Of a stretch of 64,000 nt of DNA, positions 1 to 13,451 are shown piece after piece. This DNA comes from Brachynemurus nebulosus (Eukaryota; Arthropoda; Insecta; Neuroptera; Myrmeleontidae), in the NCBI GenBank assembly GCA_035578155.1, contig JAPWDM010000005.1, positions 23,124,877 to 23,188,876 on the forward strand. The letters are read 5' to 3'. Both the position numbers and the translations under genes were made by a program. The first letter of the stretch is position 1; each line of letters begins with the position of its first letter. The notes under the pieces were generated by a model. It did no database searches, was not told the DNA's origin, and saw only the letters and a list, made by a program, of their open reading frames with translations.

Positions 1-1607
1 AAAGTATATTTTAATAGTAGAAAAAAAATTAAATATAAATTTTAATAAATATAAATACTATGGAAACTAGCATCAAAATATGGACTAAACGCTGATTAAA
101 TATTTAATTGCCCAATATCCATCCATTAACTTAACGGACAATTTAATCATCAGTTAACAAAAATTAACGTTGGTGCAACAGATAATCAGAGATTTTAACT
201 ACAGTTAAAGTTAATCATTGATTAAGGTCTTAACGGCCGATTAAAAATGTTGGTGCAGTCGGCCATTGATGGAATATTTTCTGTACTAGTAACACAATGA
301 ATTAATGGGAACAAAAAGTGATATGTAATGTTATATTAAAGGGTTTTATAATATTTAATAATAAATTATGCATGTGCCGGCACAATGTATACAAAATTTA
401 CTGTGATAATGTTTAAAATATAAATATTAGTTATACTTATGTGTTTACTTTCATAAAAGATAATAAATGAACCATTTTATCTTATATCTCAAAGATATCA
501 AGTAAAGATGTTTCATTAAAAATATTTTGAAATTCTAACTAGTTTATATGTTTTTTTTTTTTTTTTTAAATTATATGTGTATCTATTATACCAGTTGTTC
601 CTTTCTATATTTTCAAGATAAAAAATGCGTTGAAAATTAAGTTCTTCAACGGCGAGCAAGAACAACGATAAATCCATTCTCTAGTGGTTTTATTTTAGAA
701 GGTCATACGGAGTACACTTTATCCGGACTCCGTAGTATCGTAAACAAATACTAAAGCCACGTCACCTAAAATAACCCTTGTCGTAAAGGGATACGGTGAA
801 AGACTTTACTAGTAAGATAAAATAGTCACTGTAATAATTTAGAGATAAAGTTTAAATGAAATATACCAGCGTTCCCACCATTTTAAAACAAATTAAGTAT
901 TTTGTCAATATATTTATAAAAGCAATTTAAACATTATTATAATGTCTAACTATTTCACGTTTAATGTAGGTCACTACTAAACGATGCCGTCGCCCATATA
1001 CTACAGTAAAATGGCTGGGTAGGGAGACGGGCGAGACGTCGGCTAAGTATTAAATAATTGAATGTGTAAACGTGACTATATGTACAAACATACAATAAAT
1101 CACTCAAGTTTAGTTGTACAGGTCAGGTAGTTCAGGTAACTCAGGTGAATAAAGTGAATAATAATCAGACTAATAATTACTTCACCGCAAGCATCTATTC
1201 ACCCACCAATGTTCAATGTTTACACAAAACTAATATAGTAATATAATTACTTGAACTGAAATTATAAATAAACAAAAAATTATTTTTTTCCTTTTTTGAA
1301 TAATTGTTAGACAAACACAAAAGGCATAATTCATGCATGAGTTGTACGATTTACGATCTGTAAATAAAATCTGTTATAATGATCTAACGTATATAAGTAA
1401 GTCTGTAAATGTAAAGACAAAGATATCATTAAGAAAATATTCGATGGATGGGGAATCCGGACGAAGGAGTAAGGGAGAGAGTAAGAGAATTTCAACTCTG
1501 ATGGTTATGTGCATGTATGCATATAATAAATACATCCACGGGAAGAAAGTTGGTCAAACTGCAACGTAAGGTAATTTATTTCTAACTTTGCGAATTGTAC
1601 TTTCGTA
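1..1607. other. Gene-free AT-rich stretch
   Basis: I see no supportable gene here. The sequence is AT-rich with short poly-T and poly-A runs. A small inverted repeat, TACGGAGT at 706-713 against ACTCCGTA at 727-734, could form a hairpin. The segment at about 100-260 has repeated TTAAC/GTTAA words and two GTTGGTGCA words, which look like a decayed repeat, but I could not define ends. The 78-codon open frame at 1333-1569 has lysine/serine-rich composition without a recognisable domain and is probably chance. Confidence 0.5.
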
Positions 1608-1745
1608 CAGGGTTGGATTTATCTTTGTGGAGGCCCTGGGGTACTTCTCATGTGAAGGTCCGTAATATTTTGCCGAAAAATATAGTTGACGAGCAAAAAA
1701 AAAATATATTTTCTTCTCTTGTTGTGGAGAATTCGGGGCCTTAAC
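1608..1745. mobile_element. hAT-like MITE fragment (CAGGGTTGGA end)
   Basis: The segment begins CAGGGTTGGATTTATC, the style of hAT terminal inverted repeat seen at better-defined copies in this window. It also carries GACGAGC followed by a long A run (about 1688-1705), which recurs inside related copies at 19628, 46762, 48617 and 57379. I could not find the opposite end or a target duplication, so it is probably a truncated copy. Confidence 0.45.
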
Positions 1746-1751
1746 CTTAAC

Positions 1752-1915
1752 CATTATAACCTTATTACTTTTGGTATAGAATCATTACACCCTTACTACT
1801 TTTGATACAGAATCGCTGTAATCTTTCGGTACAGAATCGTTATGACCTTTCTACTTTGGGATAAAACCGCTGTAACATTATCACTTTTGGTATAGAATCG
1901 TAGGAACCTTCGCTA
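1752..1915. repeat. Minisatellite, unit about 33-34 bp
   Basis: About five imperfect copies of a unit resembling TACTTTTGGTATAGAATCG stand in tandem. The same unit, in reverse orientation, forms a second array at 13452-13590. Unit-to-unit divergence is considerable, so the array is not recent. Confidence 0.75.
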
Positions 1916-2412
1916 CTGTTGATATAGTGCAAGAGGTTGCGTAAATCACAGCATTTTTAAAATACCCAGTGGTCTGCAATTCCAGGACAGTACTCAGTAA
2001 AATTAAATATATATCTAAACTTGTAAATATGGTAGGAAACATCCACTGTTGTTTGAATATACAGTGAAACCTGCCAAGTTGGACACCTCTGTATATTGGA
2101 CACCTGCTCAAGTTGGACACTTTTCAATTGGCCTGGCGAAATTACATTGTTTTAAATGCATATTAATACTTATAAGTTGGACACCTCTATATGTTGGAAA
2201 CCTGTCTAATTTGGACAGTTTTTTAAAATGATTTTTGATATTTTGACCTGTTTACGTTGGACATTCATGTATTTTACACGTGACCGAAACACGTGTTAGT
2301 TATGTCCTAAAAATATAAAAGCTCGGCAGTCACAATGGTTTTTAGTCAATAATCACCAGTGATTTCATGTGTACAGATCTCTTGAATATTTATTAGTTAC
2401 AAATTTAGCACC

Positions 2413-2850
2413 ATGAGTTCGAAGCGAAAATGTTTAGTAGAACTGACCATTGAAAAGAAAAAAAATGTTATAGACTTAGTAGAGAATGGTGTTAGTTTAA
2501 GAAAGGCAGCCGACCAATTTGGAATTTCCAAATCAACTGTTGGGAATATTTTGAAGTGTAAAGACGAAATTTTGAAAGCTTACGAAAAGAATTGCAGCGC
2601 CGAACGAAAACGAAAAATTCGTAAAACTGGTAATGAAGCAATAAATCAAAAAGTTTATGACTTTTTTGTTAAGTGCCGTTCATCGAATCTTCCAGTATCC
2701 GGTCCTCTATTGCAAGAAAAAGCAAAAGCGATAGCCTTAAAATTAGACATTAATTTTCAAGCAAGTAATGGATCATGTCTTCAATACACATCAAGACGTT
2801 CTTCAACATGTTTTACAACTAGACGAGGAACAAGAAATCGAAGAATCTAG
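2413..2850 (+). pseudogene. pogo transposase N-terminal DNA-binding region (CENP-B/psq type)
   Basis: The frame encodes 145 residues. Residues about 4-60 form a psq-type helix-turn-helix (GVSLRKAADQFGISKSTVG), and residues about 62-119 resemble the CENP-B second HTH, ending in the conserved FQASNG. From about residue 120 the reading leaves the family pattern and runs into an unrelated Arg/Ser-rich tail that stops at 2850. This marks the deletion junction near 2770, where the DDE catalytic domain should begin. The start ATG is preceded by CACC and lies about 350 bp inside the left end, a normal pogo leader length. The product would bind element ends but could not cut DNA; it could act as a titrating DNA-binding peptide if expressed. 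Family assignment is confident; expression is unknown. Confidence 0.85.
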
Positions 2851-3061
2851 TGACGAGTGCAAGAAAGTAGCGGAGAAACCAACAACCCCTGAAGAAGCTT
2901 TGAACGGTATAAATACCGCCATTAAGTATTTAACTGAAAACCCATGCGAACTGTTAGAAGATTTATTCAAAATTCAAAGCAAATTAGAAAGCAAAATTTT
3001 CCTAAAAATTGTATCCAAACAAACTAAGATAAGTGATTTTTTTACGAAAGATATTGTTTAA
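2768..3061 (+). pseudogene. pogo transposase C-terminal tail with PIP-box-like motif
   Basis: This second frame, shifted relative to the first and overlapping it by 83 bp, encodes 97 residues: an acidic stretch (DEEQEIEESSDE), a helical region, then QTKISDFF at about residues 85-92, just before the stop. QxxIxxFF is the consensus of PCNA-interacting (PIP) boxes, and a PCNA-binding C-terminal motif is established for Drosophila pogo transposase. The ATG used here is probably not a natural start; the segment is the 3' remnant of the original coding region after internal deletion. Downstream, an AATAAA at 3110-3115 could serve as polyadenylation signal. The motif match is seen directly; PCNA binding is inference from the family. 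Confidence 0.75.
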
Positions 3062-3680
3062 ATATCTATAATATGTATGTATTACGATTGTTATTCGATA
3101 GTTTATTTCAATAAATATTGATACGTAGATGTGTGTATATGTATTACTTTAAAAATAATTAATTTTGCATTATATTCTAAATTAGGGTTAACCTTAAAAT
3201 TACTAAGCGTAGATGATTTTGGTATTTTGCATATGTTGGACACCTGTTTATGTTGGACAGTTTTTGATTGCACCGCGGGTGTCCAACTTAAACAGGTTCT
3301 ACTGTATATTGATACTTATTTTAAAATGCCTTTCAATAATACGTTTTCTAGAATGCCTTTCAATAATACTGCGATAGTAAAATACCTTCGTCGTCATCTA
3401 CTATTATGTTTTGCTCACTCTTGAAATTTTTTTAAACGATATAAAAAAATACTTGAGTTTGTCTCTGTACAATATTTATGTATAAACAATGATAAGGGCG
3501 AGAGAGATAAAAAAATTATATTTTTATGAAAAAATAAGTAAGATATTTACTTCAATTAATGAAAAATACTTTCAAAAAAAAAAAAAATTATTAAAGTATT
3601 TAATTAATAATTTCCTCAAATATACGCAAAATATTACGAACAAATGTCAGAAAAAACAAAAATCTTTATCACGGAGTAAT

Positions 3681-4050
3681 GGAGACACAGCAACTATCTC
3701 TATCATGAAATCTGCAGTGTGCATTTTTGTGTACCTTAGGCTCGGCACCTATCAGTGTCTCAGTGGCACTCACCGGGTGTAGGCCAGTCAAACAATAATG
3801 GATTTGATTGTAATGTTGGTTGTGTTGGCATTGTTACATCCCCACACATAGCGTTGTGGTATCACACATATGTATGCGAACCCGGTCACGTGACTGCCAC
3901 CTCTATCTTCGATTACACACACATACACAGTTTAGCGCGCCAATACAAAGTAAACAAGTACAATACAAAGTATATAACATATTTTCTATCTCTTACTGGT
4001 TACACTGATTCCAGTAGTGGAGAGATACGTATTGTACCTCTGTCCTCTTG
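3681..4050. repeat. Dispersed MITE-like repeat, copy 1
   Basis: This segment is clearly similar along its length to 44812-45144, sharing blocks such as CAGCAACTATCTCTATC, GCGTTGTGGTATCACAC and TCTCTTACTGGTTACAC. The two ends are imperfect inverted repeats: the start matches the reverse of the closing ATACGTATTGTACCTCTGT region. Size and inverted ends suggest a MITE family of about 330-370 bp. The 98- and 62-codon open frames inside are not conserved in the second copy and are not genes. Confidence 0.7.
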
Positions 4051-6013
<1,963 letters not shown>

Positions 6014-6249
6014 TATATGAATAAAATAAAAAAAAGGGTTTTTTAGTATTTGATTAAATTCTCGGATCTCCTTAATATTAGTAATTCGTTTGATAATAAA
6101 GGGTTAATATAAAACATATTTTCAATAATTTTCCTTTGTACTTCATAGTCTTTGATGTTCTTATAAATTCTTTTCGCTTCATGCTCTTCTAGCATCAACT
6201 CTCACAAATTAAATGAACTATTTTTTCATTAGAACACTATATACCAATA

Positions 6250-6710
6250 TACCGTGTGAGTTTTTTGAGAGTTGCCTTTTTCATTACAGCCAAATCGTTG
6301 ATTTCATCGAAAAATTGTTCAAATAAGAGTTGTAGATATCGACGGGGGCAACCGATTGCTATAGTCAGGAGCTTTATAACTCTTATGGTTTTCGAGCTAT
6401 GATACAAACTTATAGATTTTTAAATGAGACTATATATTAATTTTTCAATAAAACTGATCTAATGCATTAATTAACAACATAAATGAGGGAAAAAATTTTT
6501 TTACGCAAGTTTAATTTTTTAATTTTTTTTTTTTTAATTTATCAATTAGGTGGTAAAAATATGCATATGTACTTGAGGCTACTTCAACCGATAGTGTTCT
6601 GGTTGGTTACATTTCTACTACATTCAAGAAAGGAACCTTTTCCAGTACCATTTCTATCATACAAATTTGGCTGAAATAAAAATGGAAACTCTCAAAAAAC
6701 TCACATGGTA
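6250..6710. mobile_element. TA-target MITE, about 460 bp
   Basis: Inverted ends of roughly 50 bp: TACCGTGTGAGTTTTTTG at the left and its reverse complement, with C/A differences, ending at 6710. TA dinucleotides flank both ends (6248-6249, 6711-6712). The inner arm continues through a shared CAGCCAAAT block. No coding potential remains, so this is a non-autonomous Tc1/mariner-like element. Confidence 0.75.
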
Positions 6711-7536
6711 TATATACCAATGTATGTATTCGTCGTCTGCTTACCATTCAATAAACATACGATACAGTATAAAGTTGAACATACATTATATCCACTTATG
6801 TAGATATTGTTGCATACAACAGCTACCAAATAAAAAAGAAAAATTACTGTATTAAAAATTCCTTTATAATAATAATAATAACTGCATGCGCACATGAATG
6901 AGCGGTTTGAACGTAAGGGATGAAATTATATTTCTACATAAACATTTTTCTTAAATATGCATACATCCCCATTCATACCCCTACCACCAACCGTCCCCCA
7001 CCACCATCTTCTCTTACAGTCATAAAGATGATAGTACTCTGATACTTATAATTTACATCCAAGTTCATGTTTGTATTTAGAGCTATAGCCAGGGAGTTGA
7101 GGGGAGGGGAGGGGTGAGTGATACATTAATATCTTACTCCCCATTTTTCGTATCCCGTTTGTACGTACGTATATATGAAATATGTGTTTCATCTTTAGTG
7201 CTGTTACAATATTTATACAAAGGGGATACGACAAGCGAACCAACTTACGGTGCGGATGAAAATGAAAGCTTGCAACGAACGGATCATAATCATTATTATC
7301 ATTAAACAAATATTTTAGCCGCCAGGAATTTGTAAACACCTCGTTACGGTCGCGTCAATGCTATGCCGTTGCGTTGATTTCAATGTGTAAGACGCCCGCC
7401 ACTGACTATGATTTTAATGGTGTGAATGCTCATGTATTGTACAATATGTTCTGATTTCGTAGGTTTTTGTTGAGTAAAATATTTGAATTGGATTGAAGAA
7501 TTTTGGTAACTTGTAATATTTCGTAACGGAAATGTA
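6711..7536. other. Gene-free stretch with a G-quadruplex motif
   Basis: I see no gene. At 7092-7114 four runs of three or four G separated by short loops (GGG, GGGG, GGGG, GGGG) fit a G-quadruplex motif on the plus strand. Just upstream, a pyrimidine-rich tract with CTTCTCTTACAG (about 7008-7019) resembles a splice acceptor, but the following sequence has no convincing reading frame. Confidence 0.5.
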
Positions 7537-8753
7537 CACCGTAAAAAATTACAGGATAGCGTAATTTCTGAAATGCCTGAAAGGTACTTGTATAAATTTT
7601 TAAAAAATAAAGTGTAATATTATTCTTTATCATTAAATTATTCCCTAAAATTAAACGTTACCTTTATTTTTGGAGTAACAAAAAAAAATGAGTGTAATTT
7701 TACTCATCATATGTACCGTCCGTCTAGACCCGGACACTTTTTTACAATTTTTGGTATAATTTTATGTTTATAGATGTTTCCTCCATAGATATCATCAATA
7801 AAAGTATTACCATTAGAAAGAGCGTATATTATTTGTTATATCCCTGACCCATTTGTTTCATTATAAGTATAAATAAAAAAAATAAAAAGTAATTAGTAAG
7901 TGTCCGGGTCTATACCCCAAATCCGTCTTGACCCGGACACTTACTTAAATAATGTAATAATATGCAAACTAACCTCTCCCGTCGGGGTTAGGACAGTGTT
8001 CTATATCGTCTGATGTCTCTGAACCTGTCAAAGGCTTCAAAACATTTTGTGGGAAGGGAGAGAAGTCAATACATAGTATACCTCTCTATGAAGTAAACAT
8101 GCGATATGACACCAGAAGGAGGCATAAACCGCGTAATTCTGGCGGGAATATAACGTATGGATAGTGGAAGTTACAGCCAGTGCGAATCCCGGTCATAGTG
8201 TAATAAACTGATGTGTCCGGGTCTAAACGGATATATGTATATAGCATGTATTTTTTTATATATACATCGAATATAACTTCAAACATCATTAAATGATGCG
8301 CGAAAATTACATGTCTAAGTTAGACACACATTTTATTTCTTTGAAAAATTGAAGAATAGTAATCCTGTAAAATGAGATAGTAAAAGTTGAAATCCGTAGT
8401 TTTTATTGGTACAGCTGTTTAGAGAATGTTGTTCTCTCTCTAATGACGTCAAGAACAGATGTTTATTGTAACAGGTTAAAGTAGAAACTACTTACTTTGA
8501 AGATTGGTGCAAAGTGTCCGGGTCTAGACCCCTTGTCCGGGTCTAGACGGTTTTACGGTAATGTAATAGATGTTATTACTTATACACAATCTTATGAAAA
8601 ATACACCGGTTTACAGTGTAAATACGCAACAAAGATATTGTAAAAAATCGAACATGTGAATTTTTCATACAATTCACATCTTTTATTAGTGTAAAATGTA
8701 TTACACTAAACTTTGTCATTTTATGCATTTTTATAACCTATTTTTTTACAGTG
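7537..8753. mobile_element. TA-target MITE (CACYGTAAAAAA ends) split by an insertion
   Basis: The left end CACCGTAAAAAATTACAGG and the reverse of the right end (CACTGTAAAAAAATAGG) are inverted, each flanked by TA (7535-7536 and 8754-8755). The element is interrupted by the 7716-8558 element; without it only about 370 bp remain. No transposase remnant is visible. Confidence 0.65.
7716..8558. mobile_element. Nested TA-target element with CGTCTAGACCCGGACA ends
   Basis: The left end reads CCGTCCGTCTAGACCCGG and the reverse of the right end reads CCGTAAAACCGTCTAGACCC; TA flanks both (7714-7715, 8559-8560). The word GTGTCCGGGTCTA recurs subterminally in both orientations (7903, 7927, 8213, 8515, 8534), as expected for repeated transposase binding sites of a pogo-like element. 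No transposase fragment is readable; the 67-codon minus frame at 8086-8289 has no family features. Confidence 0.75.
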
Positions 8754-10363
8754 TATAATTAGCTGCAATTTTCTGATAAATTACAAATTTTACGCCAGGA
8801 TGGAGAAGAATGCCCAAGTAAACATCTGACATTTAATGATAAAGCTTCACTTTGTCTTCGAAATATGTATGTAGATAATTTAAAGGAAAATTTTTCGTTT
8901 TTTTTTGGAAGAGCTACAAAGTGTGGACAAAAGATTCAATTTATATTCTAGAGTTCAGCTTTTGGACAACTTTCTTTTTCCAGTTTTATTATAAGTCTAC
9001 AAAAACTGAGAGTTAGCCACAAATTTTACATATCTGTTTCATAAGTTACAAATTTTATACACAGGAAGACATTTACCCCAACTGATGACGTCATAAAGAT
9101 AATTTTTAAAAAAAAATCACATACTATTCTAGAGAAATTTCAAATATTTAAATATGATGCTGAAACTTTCATATTTTAAAAATAAGACTTTTGGTCAGTC
9201 CAAAACTTACAACTTGCCATCAATTTTTTAAACGAAATGACCCGATTCCTTCATACGATAAATTTTATTTTTTTCCCTGTCCTGTACCTACTAGGGAAAC
9301 TAACGAAAATGGAACATATCGTACGTACGTATCGTATATTTATCCTTCGTCTCGTCATAAATTGGAAAGAAAATCCTTTCTAGTTCGTTATTTGAATTAG
9401 ATATTTTTGTATAAATTTCAATGTCAGATCATCAACAGTAGCAAGTCAGCGAGTAGCGAACGATGTCTGAGTTCTGATTTTGTTATTATAATAAATATAA
9501 AAGCAAATGAAATACAAACCAAGGCAGTCGCAGGATCTCATTAAAATAATCAGCTTTGATAAAAAAAAAAAGAAACATTTGAATACAAATGTATACTTTG
9601 TACAGTTCACGAACAAATGACGTCTTTCACTCAAGAATAGTATTATGTTTATTGATAACGAGAGTGTGGAATTTATGTTAAAATGAATTTTTCGATTTCA
9701 AACATGAAATGTCAAACACGCTAGCACGATTTACGTGTACGGGTGCCATTGGCACGCTATTGATACAAATAAAAATTGACATCTTAATATAAATTGCATA
9801 TCCAGTCTGTGTTTGCTCTATTATTGCGGCTAATGCGTCTGCCTCTTTCGGATTTTACGAGTTAAATTTCTTAAAAAAATCAATTCTTAATATTCTATCG
9901 AATGATACTATTTTTCCATTTTTAGACGACTGCTCAGAAAAAGGAGTGTGATATTTTTAGGGTTCATATATGTATGTGAGTTTCTTTATTCCACTATAAC
10001 TTCTGAAGCGATTTAGATAACTATGGTCTCACTAAATTCGTTACGTTACTTCGGGTAACATAGACTACATGATGCTTTAAAAAGTTGATGGGATAAACAT
10101 TGCCACTAAAAGATAAAAAAAATAAAAATAAGGTGAATTTAAATGTTAAAAACAAATAATCACTGAATTGTACCGTAATCGAAGTACCTACAAAACCCGT
10201 TTCTTAAATAAAACTATATGTCCCGATTGCGATAAAAATTCAGCCAATTTTTTAGTTCACTTTTTGTTATGACAGTCGTGTGTATAATTTTTGAAGTGTA
10301 AACTTCTTTAGGGGCGTTGAGCGATTTTTGTTGAATTAACTTGTTGATTATTAATTTTGTTGA
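8754..10363. other. Gene-free AT-rich stretch
   Basis: Nothing recognisable as gene, RNA or defined mobile element. The 69-codon plus frame at 9191-9400 and the 62-codon minus frame at 9446-9634 lack domain signatures. Confidence 0.45.
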
Positions 10364-10506
10364 AGGTGTCAGAGAAATAAGTGATTGACAGGTGTCAGAG
10401 AAATAAGGGGTGACGCGACTGTTAATTATGAAAAAATTCCTGCGGTTTTAGTGTCTACAGGGTGCTATGAGTCACCCCTCAAAAGGACCTCACTTATTTC
10501 TCTGAC

Positions 10507-10510
<4 letters not shown>
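10364..10510. mobile_element. Hairpin MITE, copy 1 (GGTGTCAGAGAAATAAG ends)
   Basis: GGTGTCAGAGAAATAAG at 10391-10407 is perfectly inverted at 10493-10509. An inner pair, GGGGTGAC against GTCACCCC, extends the foldback. An extra direct copy of the terminal word at 10364-10380 shows a partial duplication at the left. The right end abuts a (TA)n run. The spacer holds no coding sequence. Confidence 0.8.

Positions 10511-10559
<49 letters not shown>
10511..10559. repeat. (TA)n microsatellite
   Basis: A pure TA run between two copies of the hairpin MITE; it continues as TATGTGTGTA. Confidence 0.97.
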
Positions 10560-10569
<10 letters not shown>

Positions 10570-10582
10570 ATATTTATTATAT

Positions 10583-10717
10583 ACAGGGTGTAAAGGAAAT
10601 AACTCTTATCCTTTTGAGGGGTGACGCGACTGTTAATTACGAAAAAATCGTGCGGTTTTAGTGTCTACAGGGTGCTATGAGTTACCCCTCAAGAGGACCT
10701 CACTTATTTCCCTGGCA

Positions 10718-10720
<3 letters not shown>
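10583..10720. mobile_element. Hairpin MITE, copy 2
   Basis: Homologous to the preceding copy over its whole length (shared GGGGTGACGCGACTGTTAA and TGCGGTTTTAGTGTCTACAG). The inverted ends are longer but imperfect: CAGGGTGTAAAGGAAATAA on the left against CTTATTTCCCTGGCACC on the right. It contains an extra TCCTTTTGAGG block missing from the left arm of copy 1. It too is followed by a (TA)n run. Confidence 0.8.

Positions 10721-10788
<68 letters not shown>
10721..10788. repeat. (TA)n microsatellite
   Basis: A pure TA run directly abutting the right end of hairpin MITE copy 2. Confidence 0.97.
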
Positions 10789-11238
10789 TAAAACACTGTA
10801 AATACCCGACTGTATGATGTGCTCGTTGGACACTTTTTGGATAGCTAAAATCTACTGAGTTCACGTCATGTCCCCCGCATGCTGGAATAGCAGTAACCTG
10901 TAGCTATAAGGGTGACGTGCTGTGCAACATTAATGCTGTACGTGTATCTATTATTTCATAGTTTTAAGTTTTCACGTCTGTCGTCAGTTCAGTCATTTCT
11001 TTCATTATTTAATTTTTATTTTAACCCATCATTTATACGTAGGTAATTCATGATTTATTTGTGAAAAACATTTTTTTTTTTTTTTTTTGCATAATTGTAC
11101 CACAAAAATGACCAAAAAATTTAAAAAAATTACGTTTGGAAAAAATGACTCAGAACAGTTTGGCTATATATTATTGTTATCATACATACTTGCTGTGGTC
11201 TGTTTTCCCAAGTAGTTAATTGCGTAGTCACCGCAATA
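10789..11238. other. Gene-free stretch with a small dispersed repeat
   Basis: No gene. The word TTGTTATCATACATACTTG at about 11174-11193 recurs at about 44445-44460 with further similarity after it, so part of this stretch is an old interspersed repeat. Confidence 0.4.
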
Positions 11239-11622
11239 TTAACCCTTTGCACTTATAAGACATGTACAGCATGACAAGATGGTTTGTCCATTAACTCAAC
11301 CATATTTAATGGTGTTTTGTCTGTTGGATCATAAGACATGTACCACATGACACACTGAATGTTGAACTGTAATGACTGCTCATACTTCACATTACGTGAA
11401 TATTTTATTTAATAACTGCAAACACATTTATTTATTAGAAAAATAGTAAATAAAATAATACAAAATCACGTTGAATTATTTTTTTAAAATTAAAAACTAA
11501 TAAATCCGTCTAAAAAAACTAAATCCGTCAAAAAAAGAACGTCGGTCGTTGTCATGTGCTACATGTCTTACCAGCCTATTTACAACTCACTTTTTTTTTT
11601 TTGCTTGAGTGCAAAGAGTTAA
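11239..11622. mobile_element. piggyBac-type MITE
   Basis: TTAA target duplications (11239-11242 and 11619-11622) enclose inverted ends CCCTTTGCACT (left) and, reversed, CTCTTTGCACTCAAG (right). A second, subterminal inverted pair, GACATGTACCACATGAC-like on the left against GTCATGTGCTACATGTC on the right, is present. A TTAA target and a CCC(T)-type terminus with an internal inverted repeat are hallmarks of piggyBac. At 384 bp it has no transposase. Confidence 0.88.
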
Positions 11623-12121
11623 ATATTTTGATATATTCGACAAATTAGGTTCTTTCTAGCACTCCCACCAAAACAAAAAAAGAAAATTTTCTGAGTTTGA
11701 TTATGTTGTCTGACGTTAAACGTTGTTCAAATTTTGAATATATAAAAAAAATATGTTACCTAAAATTTTCTCTAAAATAAACAAGTATAAACTCTAAATT
11801 CTGTACACCGCTTGTTTACATATAAATAAAAAGTATGTTTACTTTTTCTTTTGGAATTGAAAAAAAATATACAATACAAAGCACAGAATCTCAATTATGT
11901 AAACAAATCCATTTTTATCTTTGTTCCACCGTACTGTCGCAACTAAGACGAGCGAAAGAGATGAAAAATTCAATTGATATGATTATGTAATATATGGGTT
12001 TCATACATATATAATAAACATTCATACTAAAGTAGTAGACCAAGATTTAGCATGCACTTTATTCAAAAAGTTTTGTACCGCCTGTAATTTTGTATAAAGA
12101 CATTCTGTATGTGTTTGAACA

Positions 12122-12185
12122 AGGTCGGCTCAAGGGTGGTGCAAACGGTGCATCGCACCAGGCCCCACGTTTTCTGAAGACCCCA
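12122..12185. mobile_element. hAT-like fragment (CAAGGTCGGCTCAAGGG)
   Basis: This reads like the end of a CAGGGYCGG-type hAT MITE (CAAGGTCGGCTCAAGGGTGG, then GC-rich GCACCAGGCCCC), as at 16176 and 46762. No opposite end or target duplication was found. The G-to-A change at the third base suggests decay. Confidence 0.35.
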
Positions 12186-12340
12186 CGCCGCTGGTTAATT
12201 TCGTAAAATCAAAACTAAAATGTAACCTTTGAAGAATGTTATTGATTTATTTAATGAAATCAAAATTTGTCGTGGAGTTTTGCATTACAGAATCACAATT
12301 TTACAAATATGTATTCCAATATTTATTTACAGTGATCCTT

Positions 12341-13241
12341 CTCAATAGTTCCGCAAAATGAAACGAGGGGAATAGCTTTTCCAGGAATTGTTGTTCCCCC
12401 ACCGAAGTCCAATTGTTCGCTAGCAAGGTACATAAATTTTTTTACGTCTAGATTCAGAAATTGTAGTTCAATAGTTTATGATTGTGTCAAAATTGAAAAT
12501 TTTTCCAGGAGCGTTAAAACAAGTACGGGGGTCTAAAAATTATAATGTAACTTAAAAATTTAAATTAATATTTATATAACCATGTAACGAAACTCTAGTG
12601 GTTTACATTTAACATATGTATAGATATGCTGATATGCACAATTGTACTATATGAGTATCTGATGAATGTACCTGTGTACGGTATTGGACTTACAGTTAGG
12701 TATAATCACTTAGTAGTTAGGTATATTATTTTCACTATAATCATCTATTTATTTACGCAGTTAACAAGTTTATTTCTTTTTTATTTATTTTTAAAAATCT
12801 AATTATTAGTTAAAAAGTATTGACTATTGTGTAACATTTTTCTTTTACTGATCAAATATGTATCTCCTCATAAAATTTTGCAAGACTACGCTCGCATCTC
12901 TAAATAAATTTTTATAATTTAATTTTTATACCTGCATGCATAACATAGATATATCATATATGTCACATAATAATAATTTATGTCTATCTGTTTATATAAT
13001 GAGGACACTAATTGATACATGATATCAGTGAAGCAGTGGAACAGTATAAACAAAGCTGATCAGTTAGTCGAATAATGATGTTACAAACTTAAGTTGTCTT
13101 ACTATATTTATTTAATTTAGGTAATTTTTCTTCCATTTAATATAAATAAAACATTTTTAGCTCTTATGAAATAAATATAACAATAGGTGGTAAAGTGGGG
13201 GTAACGCTCGAGTCTCAAACTGGGGAAGCGGAACTATTGAG
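12341..13241. mobile_element. Probable TIR element, about 900 bp
   Basis: CTCAATAGTTCCGC at 12341-12354 is a perfect inverted match to GCGGAACTATTGAG at 13228-13241. Inside each arm further inverted pieces occur (GTTCCCCCAC against GTGGGGGTAAC). I could not identify a target duplication or coding content, so superfamily is unknown. Confidence 0.5.
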
Positions 13242-13451
13242 AGCGGAAATATTCAGAATGTGCACTGTATTTAAAAATATCTAATTTATTTTAACTATAT
13301 TCAAATTTTTTCACTAATATTCTGAAAACTATATTATAAAACTATAACCATTATATCTACAGAAAGATCTTTTTCAAGACTGAAGATAACAAAATATTAC
13401 TACGCGCCTACTGTTAGTCATTTACCTTTTCAGTAATTTTATCCAACAAAT

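Larger units (their letters stand above)
2062..3304 (+). mobile_element. pogo/Tigger-type DNA transposon, internally deleted
   Basis: The ends are inverted: CAGTGAAACCTG... on the left and, read on the minus strand, CAGTAGAACCTG... on the right. Each end is flanked by TA (2060-2061 and 3305-3306), the target duplication of the Tc1/mariner/pogo superfamily. Several TTGGACACCT-like words lie subterminally on both sides (for example 2079, 2097, 2177, 2258, 3236), probably transposase binding sites. Inside are the N-terminal DNA-binding part and the C-terminal tail of a pogo-type transposase, but the central DDE catalytic domain is absent. At 1,243 bp it is roughly half the length of an autonomous pogo element, so it should move only if a transposase is supplied in trans. 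Confidence 0.9.
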
